A stretch of DNA of 46,251 bases from contig JBFLVI010000017.1 in the NCBI GenBank assembly GCA_040758635.1, positions 1-46,251 of the forward strand, read 5' to 3'. The notes under the pieces were generated by a model that was given only the letters and a program-made list of their open reading frames with translations, did no database searches and was not told the DNA's origin. Of the stretch, positions 23,274 through 30,285 are shown piece after piece; position 1 is the stretch's first letter, and each line of letters opens with the position of its first letter. The DNA is from Yes71-27 sp040758635 (GTDB lineage Bacteria; Bacillota; Desulfotomaculia; Desulfotomaculales; Ammonificaceae). The position numbers and the translations under genes were made by a program.

Positions 23274-23438
23274 AACCTATCCACCTCCAAAATACAAAAG
23301 GCGGGCATACCCACCCGCCTTGCTAATACCTCGTCCGGAAAACAACCTGTTACCTGGTCCCATGACCCTGCCGGCAGCAAAGGCGCCGCAAGGTGAGAAG
23401 CGGATGGCTTCTGCTTTACGCGTGTCCGGTATTACCTT
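23274..23438 (-). promoter_or_regulatory. infC operon leader with attenuator (L20 leader type)
   Basis: From the predicted transcription start near 23438 to the infC ATT lie about 165 nt with strong structure. The last element is an 8-bp stem AAGGCGGG/CCCGCCTT (23321-23314 with 23305-23298), followed by TTGTATTTT, a terminator-like hairpin right before the infC ribosome binding site. Firmicute infC-rpmI-rplT operons are controlled by L20 binding to such a leader, which fits the position. Earlier stems (AAGCAGAAGC with GCTTCT) could form the competing structure. The assignment rests on position and the hairpin, not on a covariance match. Confidence 0.65.
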
Positions 23439-23444
23439 TGCGCC

Positions 23445-23473
23445 ATTATAACACGAGAAGGAAACAGCGTCAA
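23445..23473 (-). promoter_or_regulatory. Strong sigma-A-like promoter of infC-rpmI-rplT
   Basis: TTGACG (23473-23468) and TATAAT (23450-23445) with a 17-bp spacer on the minus strand; 11 of 12 consensus bases match. Confidence 0.85.
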
Positions 23474-23583
23474 TAAATTGGAACCGTCAACCCCGGTAAA
23501 AATGCTTCTCCTTGACCGGGCGACCTGCCTACGAAAAAAGAGCGCCCGCCGTCCGGCTGCAAGATTCTGTAGCACCTCCTCCG

Positions 23584-23612
23584 TTGCAAACCGCCAGTAC
23601 CCGGTTTATAAT
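23584..23612 (+). promoter_or_regulatory. Sigma-A-like promoter of the 71-residue gene
   Basis: TTGCAA (23584-23589) and TATAAT (23607-23612), 17-bp spacer, 24 bases before the ATG at 23636. Confidence 0.75.
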
Positions 23613-23635
23613 GGAAGAAATAGGGGGTTGCGCGG

Positions 23636-23851
23636 ATGAACCACAGACAAAGATACCGGTACCTGCGTTCGGTTAAAGGTTATGACTCGGAACAGTATTT
23701 CAAGGAAACTAAAGCCTTTAACCAGGCCGCCCATGTCCTGGAAAAGCAGCATCGTTTGATGTTGGAGCTTAGAGAGGCCTTGCTGGACCTGAACCACGCG
23801 TTGACAACGCTCAACCGCCACTTGAAACGCGCCAAATGGTTCCTGCACTGA
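23636..23851 (+). CDS. Small basic helical protein, unknown family
   Basis: Not recognised. The 71-residue product is strongly basic and predicted all-helical: a basic N-terminus (MNHRQRYRYLRSVKGYD) followed by heptad-like hydrophobic spacing in EKQHRLMLELREALLDLNHALTTLNRHL. That could be a short coiled coil or a nucleic-acid-binding helix hairpin. It is supported as real by a consensus-like promoter, a GGGGG ribosome binding site 8 bases before the ATG, and natural composition. It converges tail-to-tail with the next minus-strand gene (4-bp gap). No signal peptide or membrane segment. Confidence 0.7.
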   Translation: MNHRQRYRYLRSVKGYDSEQYFKETKAFNQAAHVLEKQHRLMLELREALLDLNHALTTLNRHLKRAKWFLH

Positions 23852-23855
23852 AACC

Positions 23856-23987
23856 TCAGTCGTCGTCGTATTCCTCTGCGAACTCTTCCCAGGTTTCGAC
23901 GCAACCCGGACAGATCGCGCATCCCGAAACCCGGAGCATTTTCCCCTCGTCTGCTTCAACGCCGCATATGGCGCATCTTTCCATCAT
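23856..23987 (-). CDS. Small zinc-ribbon-like protein (Gin-like?)
   Basis: A 43-residue product starting MMERCAICGVEADEG with a second cysteine group CAICPGC and an acidic end EFAEEYDDD. The C-x2-C ... C-x2-C-x2-C arrangement should bind one zinc. It resembles in size and Cys spacing the sigma-G inhibitor Gin/CsfB family of spore formers, but too little sequence is shared to assign that. The start is fixed by GAGGGGGG upstream of two adjacent ATG codons; the open frame extends 21 codons upstream without a further ribosome binding site. Confidence 0.6.
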   Translation of the reverse strand: MMERCAICGVEADEGKMLRVSGCAICPGCVETWEEFAEEYDDD

Positions 23988-24210
23988 TCTGCCCCCCTCC
24001 TCGGCGAAGTGACGCCGGCTGGACCGGCACTCCGGAGTGTCCTTTTTCATTTTACTGACCTTTCAGTTTGCTGGTTACGTAACCGAACCCTGAGGCAGCC
24101 GCCCGCTCCCGCGCTGCGACGAACCCGAGCCGGCAACCGTCCACCGGCTGCTGAAAAACAAACCGGACGCCGCCTGACGGCGCCCGTTACCGGCAAGCCT
24201 TTAACGAACC

Positions 24211-24298
24211 TGGTGCCGGAGGTGGGATTTGAACCCACACGGGAGCGAGCTCCCCCGGGATTTTAAGTCCCGTGCGTCTGCCTTTCCGCCACTCCGGC
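24211..24298 (-). tRNA. tRNA-Leu (anticodon TAA)
   Basis: The minus strand folds as a class II tRNA: acceptor GCCGGAG/CTCCGGC, anticodon stem CGGGA/TCCCG with loop CTTAAAA (anticodon TAA), a long variable arm GGGAGCTCGCTCCC, a T-loop GTTCAAATC, and encoded CCA at 24213-24211. Length 88 nt. It reads UUA (and UUG by wobble). A promoter sits immediately upstream. Confidence 0.97.
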
Positions 24299-24307
24299 CG
24301 CAGTCTC

Positions 24308-24336
24308 ATTGTAACAAAAAACCGGGGGCGCTTCAA
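24308..24336 (-). promoter_or_regulatory. Promoter of tRNA-Leu
   Basis: TTGAAG (24336-24331) and TACAAT (24313-24308) with a 17-bp spacer on the minus strand. Transcription would begin about 3 bases before the mature tRNA. Confidence 0.75.
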
Positions 24337-24649
24337 CCGTTCGAACCTAACAACCTCTAAGAGAGTATTGCAAAACCCTAATTTGTCGAAGAGTAAGTTC
24401 ACTTATCCACACAATACGGTTTTAGTAGGAAGCCCGGAGGCCGCGAAAAACAACCCGGCACTCAACTCACCGTAAAAGGATACGAGATACTCTAATGCCT
24501 GTTTGCTTGAGTGCAGATTATACCACAGAGTTGAGTGCCGGGCAGGCGAAGTTTTGCAGCGGTCTCCTAAGGAGACCTGTAAGGCTGGGGAACATGGCAA
24601 CCCGCATTGCCTTGTATTCTTAGCGTCCGGGACGGAAGCACTCGGATTT
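24337..24649. other. Intergenic region between tRNA-Leu and the sat operon
   Basis: No protein gene is convincing. It contains the long inverted repeat at 24454-24542, a short perfect hairpin GGTCTCC-taa-GGAGACC (24561-24577) and further small complementary blocks (AAGGC/GCCTT, CGTCC/GGACG) before the terminator. On the plus strand, 24528-24681 would give a structured transcript ending in a terminator with TTTTT, so a small RNA is possible. I could not match it to SRP RNA, 6S RNA or a riboswitch class, and no good plus-strand promoter is seen. Confidence 0.4.
24454..24542. repeat. Inverted repeat CCCGGCACTCAACTC/GAGTTGAGTGCCGGG
   Basis: Perfect 15-bp arms (24454-24468, 24528-24542) around 59 bases. 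The outer 11 bases of each arm recur at 41513-41540 and, with one change, at 22370-22471. Confidence 0.8.
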
Positions 24650-24681
24650 AAAAAGCCGCCCGCAAGAGCAGGCGGCTTTTT
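24650..24681 (-). terminator. Terminator of the sat operon (bidirectional)
   Basis: AAAAAGCCGCC/GGCGGCTTTTT (24650-24660 with 24671-24681), 10-base loop, with T-runs on both strands. It lies 17 bases after the stop of the gene downstream of sat. Confidence 0.9.
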
Positions 24682-24698
24682 CCCAATCCAAGGTGCAG

Positions 24699-25055
24699 TT
24701 AGACTTCGATCTCCGGAGGCGGCAGGTACTCGCTTTCCTTCGCAGCCATTTCCTTGATCTCCGCGAGGCGGGCAAAAACACCCTGCATTACCTCCGGACC
24801 GAGGGACTTGTTCTTCGCTATTTCCTCAAACACAACCCGGTTGAACGCAACCGGAACATCGGTGATAGCGCCCCGCGAATCGACCCGGGCCGTGGCGAAC
24901 TCGTCCAGAATCCGCTGCGCATCTTCGTCGCTGAGCTCCACATTAAAAGCGTTGAGCGCCCCACCAAATAGTTTTTCGACCTGCTTTTCCAGCCCGCTTC
25001 CTTCAAGCTTCTTAAGCCGGCCCTCGTCCAAAAGTACAACTATGTATTTGGCCAT
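24699..25055 (-). CDS. Unknown protein encoded directly downstream of sat
   Basis: Not recognised. A 118-residue acidic protein, predicted mostly helical, with a short hydrophobic start (MAKYIVVLLDEGRLKKLEGSGL), VEKLFGGALNAFNVELSDEDAQRILDEF, a central VDSRGAITDVPVAFNRVVFEEIAKN, and a Pro-rich tail ending EYLPPPEIEV. There are no cysteines and no signal peptide, so it is likely cytosolic. The start at 25055 is set by GGAGGTGAGATTG before the ATG; another ATG lies 3 codons earlier. It shares the sat transcript (27-bp gap) and its terminator, so a role with ATP sulfurylase is suggested by context only. No aprBA or pyrophosphatase gene is present. Confidence 0.8.
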   Translation of the reverse strand: MAKYIVVLLDEGRLKKLEGSGLEKQVEKLFGGALNAFNVELSDEDAQRILDEFATARVDSRGAITDVPVAFNRVVFEEIAKNKSLGPEVMQGVFARLAEIKEMAAKESEYLPPPEIEV

Positions 25056-25082
25056 CAATCTCACCTCCTGGTTAAAATACCC

Positions 25083-26444
25083 TTAAACATCCATATCCGG
25101 AAGATCAACTTCGAGCTCTTTCTCCCGTTCCATCAAGTACTTCGGTGTAACAAACGGATAACCGTAGACCTTCCACCACTTCACGGCCACTTTGTAGACC
25201 TCCGGCCGGAAGATCACCGGCGGCGGGAAGACACCCTCGGAAACCATACCGCGGATGAAGCTGCCGCTGAACTTCTGTCTTTCCTTATGGTTGCAGTTAC
25301 CGCTGTACGCAATCTCGCCGCACTTCGGGCAGTACCAAAACTCGGCCATATTCTGCGGTCTGATCTTCAGACCATACGGCACCTCATTAACCGGCTTATC
25401 GAAACCAAAGCTGGGAATACCCTTACCCCAGAGAATCTGCGTGGCATACATATCGTAGTATTCACCGACGGCAGCGTGGTCACGGCCGAACATATGGTGC
25501 GTGCAGCCCATGTTCTGGCGGACTATACCATGGAGCAAGGATTCAAGCGGGTTGCCGTACCGCATATCCCAGAGCAGGATGGTTACCAAATGCCGCTCCG
25601 GCTTGATGTAACCAGAGAGGTTGACCGCCTCGTGTCCTTCGACGATCGCCTCGTCCGGATAGTCGCCTTTCCGCTTGACGCCAATCACCGCGTTAACCAG
25701 GATGCCGTGGCAGGGCTCAAGGTCCCCGGTGTAGGCGGCGTTCTTCATCAGGTGTTCGTGGCCGACGTGCGGAACATTTCTGGTCTGATGGTTGATTACC
25801 GTCCGCCAGCCTCTCTTGTCGAATTCCTCGCGGGATTTCTTGGGCGGGTACCAGAACCTGTCGAAGGGAGGTTTCAGCTTCGGCTCATTGATGATTTTGT
25901 ACTTTCCAGCGTAGATTACCGGATTCATGCTCTTATAGATTACCCAGCCCGGATGCTTCTTATCAAAGGGCTCTTTTACGACCTCGGGATTATTCTCCGG
26001 CGTACCAAAAGTCCTGGTGGCTACTTCTTCCGGGTTGATGCGGTATATTTCCTCAATGTCAAGAATCGCAAACGGTTTCCCTTTAAGTCTGAGAAGCAGC
26101 CTGTCCCCAGAACTTACGCCTAATTTCTTATGGTCTTCCTCGGAAACGTCGAAGAGGATTGGGTACGGGAAAATCCACTCGTTAAGAAGTCTTCTTTCCT
26201 TAAGAACCCTTTCGAGTTCCGCCTCCGTCATCGAACCTTCAACGGGGGAGAAGAAACCGTAGCAGACCGACATTATTTCCCGGTATACGTTGCGTACCGG
26301 CACACCCTTTTCGTCCACCGTCGGTTTGATGTCGAAAGCCGCCGCCGCACCTTTGGCCAGCTTCTTTCCAGCAACGGGATCCGTTACGACCCTCTCTATA
26401 AGTCTGCCGCCATGAGGCTCAGGCCTTTCAATCCTTATGGACAT
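25083..26444 (-). CDS. sat: Sulfate adenylyltransferase (ATP sulfurylase), dissimilatory type
   Basis: A 453-residue single-chain Sat: N-terminal PUA-like domain, then the catalytic domain with INHQTRNVPHVGHEHLMKNA (the HxGH-type nucleotide motif), GRDHAAVGEYYDMYATQ, and a zinc site CPKCGEIAYSGNCNH. It converts ATP and sulfate to adenosine phosphosulfate and pyrophosphate. No APS-kinase domain is fused, as expected for sulfate respiration or sulfur oxidation rather than PAPS synthesis. AGGAGG stands 8 bases before the ATG. It is first in a two-gene operon with the unknown 118-residue protein. The long AT-rich upstream region suggests regulated expression. Confidence 0.96.
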   Translation of the reverse strand: MSIRIERPEPHGGRLIERVVTDPVAGKKLAKGAAAAFDIKPTVDEKGVPVRNVYREIMSVCYGFFSPVEGSMTEAELERVLKERRLLNEWIFPYPILFDVSEEDHKKLGVSSGDRLLLRLKGKPFAILDIEEIYRINPEEVATRTFGTPENNPEVVKEPFDKKHPGWVIYKSMNPVIYAGKYKIINEPKLKPPFDRFWYPPKKSREEFDKRGWRTVINHQTRNVPHVGHEHLMKNAAYTGDLEPCHGILVNAVIGVKRKGDYPDEAIVEGHEAVNLSGYIKPERHLVTILLWDMRYGNPLESLLHGIVRQNMGCTHHMFGRDHAAVGEYYDMYATQILWGKGIPSFGFDKPVNEVPYGLKIRPQNMAEFWYCPKCGEIAYSGNCNHKERQKFSGSFIRGMVSEGVFPPPVIFRPEVYKVAVKWWKVYGYPFVTPKYLMEREKELEVDLPDMDV

Positions 26445-26890
26445 TTACGTACCTCCTTCTTTTCCTAAAGATCTCCTGACAGACAGCAAATTACTTTTGT
26501 CTTGCAAAGCGCAAATTGTGTTGTAAGAGCTACAGCAGGCTGTTTTTGAAAAGAGTTTGTGCTCCCCGCAACCCACCTCCTTGTTGGAACTTGTGATAAT
26601 CGGAACATGCAACCTCAAAAAATTAAAGGTATACTCGCCCCCATTTTACAAGAAACTATTCAAAATCTTTTGGACAAGTATAAATCATTTTAAAACGGGA
26701 TGTCAATACCTGATTTCATCTTGAGTGCCTGTTTCTATTCGATTTGCCTCAAGTTGTATGCGGGTGAATGAGCGAGGAAATCAAGCCCCTTTTCCTGAAA
26801 CAGACGGGCGACGGCGACAATGATTTGCCCGCCGCACCGGTCGCTGGCCGCAGGCCACGGAAGGCATAACTTCTTGGCGGAAGGTCCCCT
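26445..26890. other. Long AT-rich region upstream of sat
   Basis: About 446 bases with no proven gene and clearly lower G+C than the surroundings. It presumably holds the sat promoter and a long 5' leader; several TA-rich -10-like blocks (for example near 26625-26690) occur, but none has a good -35. On the minus strand AAGGAGGTGGG precedes a TTG (26571) that opens a 13-codon frame ending at TAG (26530), a possible leader peptide, but with only 4 bases of spacing. Nothing is seen in 26760-26890. Confidence 0.5.
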
Positions 26891-28519
26891 TTACCATCCA
26901 GGACGCCAGGCAACCGGCAGACGCCGCCCCATACCGAAAGCCTTGGTTGTCACCTTCAGCCCCGGCGCGGCCTGGCGGCGCTTGAACTCCGCCCGGTCCA
27001 CCCGCCGAATTACCTCGCGCACAAGCTCGGGAGTGAAACCCCGGGCGATGATCTCTTCCGCCGAAAGATTCTCTTCAATGTAAGCCTTGAGGACGGGGTC
27101 GAGCAACCGGTAGGGAGGCAGGGAATCCTCGTCGCGCTGGTCGGGTCGCAGTTCCGCCGACGGGGGTTTCGTCAGCACGGCCGCCGGAATGATTTCCCGT
27201 TCCCGGTTGATATACCTTGCGAGATCGTAAACCATCATTTTGGGCACGTCGGCAATTACCGAAAGCCCCCCGGACATGTCCCCGTACAGGGTGCAGTAGC
27301 CTACCGCCAGTTCGGACTTGTTGCCCGTGCTGAGAACCAGGTAGCCTTCACGGTTTGAGATGAACATCAGGATGTTGCCGCGGATGCGGGCCTGAACGTT
27401 CTCTTCGGCCACGTCCAGGCACGGCTTGGCGTCGGGATTGAGGGTTTCGAGGTAAGCGGCAAATATCCGCTCGATCGGGACCACCCGCCAGCCGATCCCG
27501 AGGTTGCGCGCCAGCGCTTCGGCATCCCGCAAGCTTCCGGGAGAAGAGTACGGGGAAGGCATTCCCACCCCCAAAACATTCTCCGGTCCGAGGGCCTCGG
27601 CGGCCAGCGCCGCCACCACCGAGGAGTCGATCCCGCCGCTCAAACCGACTACTGCCCGTTTGAAGCCCGTCTTCCGGAAATAATCCCGGGTTCCGAGTAC
27701 CAGCGCCGCGTGAACACAGGAAATATCCTCCTCCACCCGGGCCGGTTCTCTTCCCGCCGGAAAGGATGTTGTTTCTACAATCGCAAACTCCTCGGCAAAC
27801 GCCTCGCCCTCCCAGACCAGCTCCCCCCGCCCGTTGAAAACCAGGCTGGACCCGTCGAAAATCAGCTCGTCGTTTCCCCCGACCTGGTTTACGTAAATCA
27901 GCGGCCGGCCGTGCTCGCGGGCGGTGTGAGCCAGCATCTCGGCCCGCAGGCGCCGCTTCCCGTAATGGTAAGGCGAAGCCGCGATGTTGATCAAGATTGT
28001 CGCCCCTTGAGCCACCAGTTCCTCCACCGGATCCTCTTCGTAGAGCCGCTGGCTCCAAAAATCCTTGTCGTTCCACACGTCCTCGCAGACCGTCAAACCG
28101 AGCGTTTCCCCGCGGAAAAGGACGGCCTGACGCCTGGCGGCAGGTTTGAAGTAGCGCGTTTCGTCGAAAACGTCGTAACTCGGCAAAAGGGTTTTGTCCT
28201 GGCGCCCGAACAACGCCCCGCCATACAACAGAAGCGCCGTGTTATACAGGTAGTTCTTTTCCCTTACCGGTGCACCCAGCAGAATACCCACGTTCCGGCT
28301 CGCCGGCGCGAACTTTTCCGCAAGCACTTTCTCCACCGCCCGGTGGAGTTCCGTCCGCCACAAGAGATCCCGCGGCGGGTAGCCGACCAGGGAAAGCTCC
28401 GGGAAGACTACCAGTTCGGCCCCGGCCGCCTCCGCCCGGGAAACCGCTTCAAGCATCCGCGCGGCATTACCGGCTACGTCCCCGACCGTAGGGTTGAACT
28501 GTACCAGCGCCAACCGCAA
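26891..28519 (-). CDS. nadE: Glutamine-dependent NAD+ synthetase
   Basis: A 542-residue two-domain enzyme. Residues 1 to about 260 are a nitrilase-fold glutaminase with the Glu-Lys-Cys triad (E41 in VVFPELSLVGYPPRD, K in DKTLLPSYDVFDE, C in GLTVCEDVWND). The C-terminal part is the synthetase with the PP-loop VVGLSGGIDSSVVAAL, SPYSSPGS, STGNKSELAVGYCTLYGDMSGG and KPPSAELRPDQRDEDSLPPY. It amidates nicotinic acid adenine dinucleotide in the last step of NAD synthesis, with ammonia channelled from glutamine. The start is TTG at 28519 with GGTGGTGG upstream. Downstream is the long sat leader region. It appears to be a single-gene unit. Confidence 0.95.
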   Translation of the reverse strand: MRLALVQFNPTVGDVAGNAARMLEAVSRAEAAGAELVVFPELSLVGYPPRDLLWRTELHRAVEKVLAEKFAPASRNVGILLGAPVREKNYLYNTALLLYGGALFGRQDKTLLPSYDVFDETRYFKPAARRQAVLFRGETLGLTVCEDVWNDKDFWSQRLYEEDPVEELVAQGATILINIAASPYHYGKRRLRAEMLAHTAREHGRPLIYVNQVGGNDELIFDGSSLVFNGRGELVWEGEAFAEEFAIVETTSFPAGREPARVEEDISCVHAALVLGTRDYFRKTGFKRAVVGLSGGIDSSVVAALAAEALGPENVLGVGMPSPYSSPGSLRDAEALARNLGIGWRVVPIERIFAAYLETLNPDAKPCLDVAEENVQARIRGNILMFISNREGYLVLSTGNKSELAVGYCTLYGDMSGGLSVIADVPKMMVYDLARYINREREIIPAAVLTKPPSAELRPDQRDEDSLPPYRLLDPVLKAYIEENLSAEEIIARGFTPELVREVIRRVDRAEFKRRQAAPGLKVTTKAFGMGRRLPVAWRPGW

Positions 28520-28689
28520 CTGCGAACCACCACCCGCCCAACCTTATACCCATCATTATAACGCAACGGATAAGAATTCAGGCAGAATTTTTCGACTCTG
28601 CGCCTGATTACTTCCGGGAAAAACCCGCCGGCAGGTGTTATAGGCCCGCTGATCCTTAAAATGCTTACGGAGTCCGAAGCGATTCTGTA

Positions 28690-28695
28690 TATAAT
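28690..28695 (+). promoter_or_regulatory. Possible -10 element of the MFS gene
   Basis: TATAAT at 28690-28695 within GTATATAATG; the -35 is poor (TTACGG at 19 bp). The ribosome binding site further down lies in a perfect 12-bp palindrome AGGAGGCCTCCT (28745-28756). Confidence 0.4.
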
Positions 28696-28757
28696 GAAAT
28701 AGAGCCGTTCCGGTGCAGCACCCCTTTGAGTACCGGCCGCCGGAAGGAGGCCTCCTT

Positions 28758-30101
28758 TTGCGTCAGCTTCTGGTCTGTTACGATATCTTTCAGAGGTACC
28801 CGGTGATGACCGCCGTCGGCGCGGTGGCCCTGCTGACCACCCTGGGTTATGCCGTAATTATCCCCATTCTGCCACTTTACTTAAAAGAAAACCTTGGCTT
28901 CAGCGCCAGCCTTATTGGACTCATCTTCGGTGCCTACGCCGCCGCCGAGACCTTGGCCAAGACACCGCTGGGGTTTGTCAGCGACCGGATCGGGCGCCGG
29001 TCGGTAATCATCACCGGCTTGCTCCTCTGTTTCCCCGTGCCCTACCTGATGACGCTCCCCCGCCACCCGGTGTCCTTGGCGTTGCTCCAAATGGTGAACG
29101 GCGCGGGGGTGGCAGCCTTCTGGCCTGCACTCGCGGCGCTGACCGCCGACATCGTGGCCGTCGAAAGGCGCGCCCAGGCCATGACCGTCTTCAACATGTC
29201 CTACCTCATCGGCCTCGGGTTCGGCCCGGCCCTCGGAACCTTCGTTAACCACGCGGCAGGCAGTAACACCGCCGCATTCTATCTGGCTTCAACTTTCTTA
29301 GCCGGAGCCGCGATAATCGGCGCGCTCTCTCTGCCCCGGCCGGGCAAAAAAACGGTTCTGGTGCCGGCAGAGGGAACCGCCGGCGATGAAAGGGTATACG
29401 CGCTCGAAACCGGTACGCCAAACCAACTCACCCCTGAAACGGCCGGTAGCGATAATGCCGCAGCGCAGGGACAGGCCCTGGTTCCGGCCGGCCCCGGGCC
29501 TGACGCCTGGGAGGGCTTGAAAGCATTGCTCCGCCAACCCGTCCTGGGAGTGATGCTGCTCGTATCACTCTTGCAGCAGTTCGGCGCCGGTTTTCTGGCA
29601 CCGGTTTTTGTCCTTTTCGGACGGGAACAAGTCGGCTTCACGCAGGCGGAGATCGGGCGCATCCTCCTCTTCCCGGCGCTCACCATCGCCTTGCTCGCAA
29701 TCCCCCTGGGCCGCACCGCCGATGCCATCGGTAAATCCCGCGCCGTCCGCTGCGCTTTCCTTGCCGCGGCGCTCGCGATCTTCTTGATGCCCGGCGCTAA
29801 GCACCCGCTGTCCTGGCAGTTCCTGGTCGCTGTTCTGGGGCTGGCTTACGTCACCGGGGCTCCGGCTTGGACGGCGCTCGCCAGCATGGCCGCACCCCCG
29901 GGCCGGCAGGGTGCTGCGATCGCTGCCATCGGCACGATGCAGAGCCTGGGCTTCATCTTGGGTCCCGGGGCTGGAGGCTTTCTCTACGACCGCGTGGCCC
30001 CTGCCGCCCCTTTTTACGGCTGCGTCCTATTCCTGGTCGTTTGTTTCCTCCTGACATCTGTTCTGGTCTCGGAAAAAAGGATTGACAAAATGATGGCATA
30101 A
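28758..30101 (+). CDS. Major facilitator superfamily transporter
   Basis: A 447-residue, 12-helix MFS permease. The motif between helices 2 and 3, GFVSDRIGRRSVII, is the MFS motif A (G-x3-D-x2-G-R-R), repeated in weaker form as PLGRTADAIGKSRAV in the second half. Helix 5 carries MSYLIGLGFGPALGTF, like motif C of drug/proton antiporters. The central loop (about residues 210-260) is long and Ala/Pro/Gly-rich. An efflux role is likely but the substrate is unknown. The start is TTG at 28758, since AAGGAGG is upstream; the frame is open 15 codons further without a ribosome binding site. Confidence 0.88.
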   Translation: MRQLLVCYDIFQRYPVMTAVGAVALLTTLGYAVIIPILPLYLKENLGFSASLIGLIFGAYAAAETLAKTPLGFVSDRIGRRSVIITGLLLCFPVPYLMTLPRHPVSLALLQMVNGAGVAAFWPALAALTADIVAVERRAQAMTVFNMSYLIGLGFGPALGTFVNHAAGSNTAAFYLASTFLAGAAIIGALSLPRPGKKTVLVPAEGTAGDERVYALETGTPNQLTPETAGSDNAAAQGQALVPAGPGPDAWEGLKALLRQPVLGVMLLVSLLQQFGAGFLAPVFVLFGREQVGFTQAEIGRILLFPALTIALLAIPLGRTADAIGKSRAVRCAFLAAALAIFLMPGAKHPLSWQFLVAVLGLAYVTGAPAWTALASMAAPPGRQGAAIAAIGTMQSLGFILGPGAGGFLYDRVAPAAPFYGCVLFLVVCFLLTSVLVSEKRIDKMMA

Positions 30102-30157
30102 TTGATACATTTTACCTAGCCTGCATAGAGATCGGTGTTCCAGCAGGAAGGCGCTTC

Positions 30158-30191
30158 TTTAGAAACCCACGACCCCCGAAGAGTTTCTAAA
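30158..30191. repeat. Inverted repeat TTTAGAAAC/GTTTCTAAA
   Basis: Perfect 9-bp arms (30158-30166, 30183-30191) with a 16-base loop between the MFS gene and the secreted protein gene. No T-run follows, so it could be a weak terminator of the MFS gene or a regulator-binding site for the next gene. Confidence 0.5.
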
Positions 30192-30285
30192 ATGCTACCC
30201 AAAGGCCCCGAACCTCAAATTTTTCAGTGTATCGTTTTCTGCGAGACAGCGACCGGCACACAAAACCTGTACCAGGAGTGAAAAT

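Noticed and set aside
24600..24660. SRP RNA, glnA-type or cyclic di-GMP riboswitch resemblance (GGGACGGAAGC)
   Set aside because: Only a short word is shared; the conserved partner loops of these RNAs are absent.
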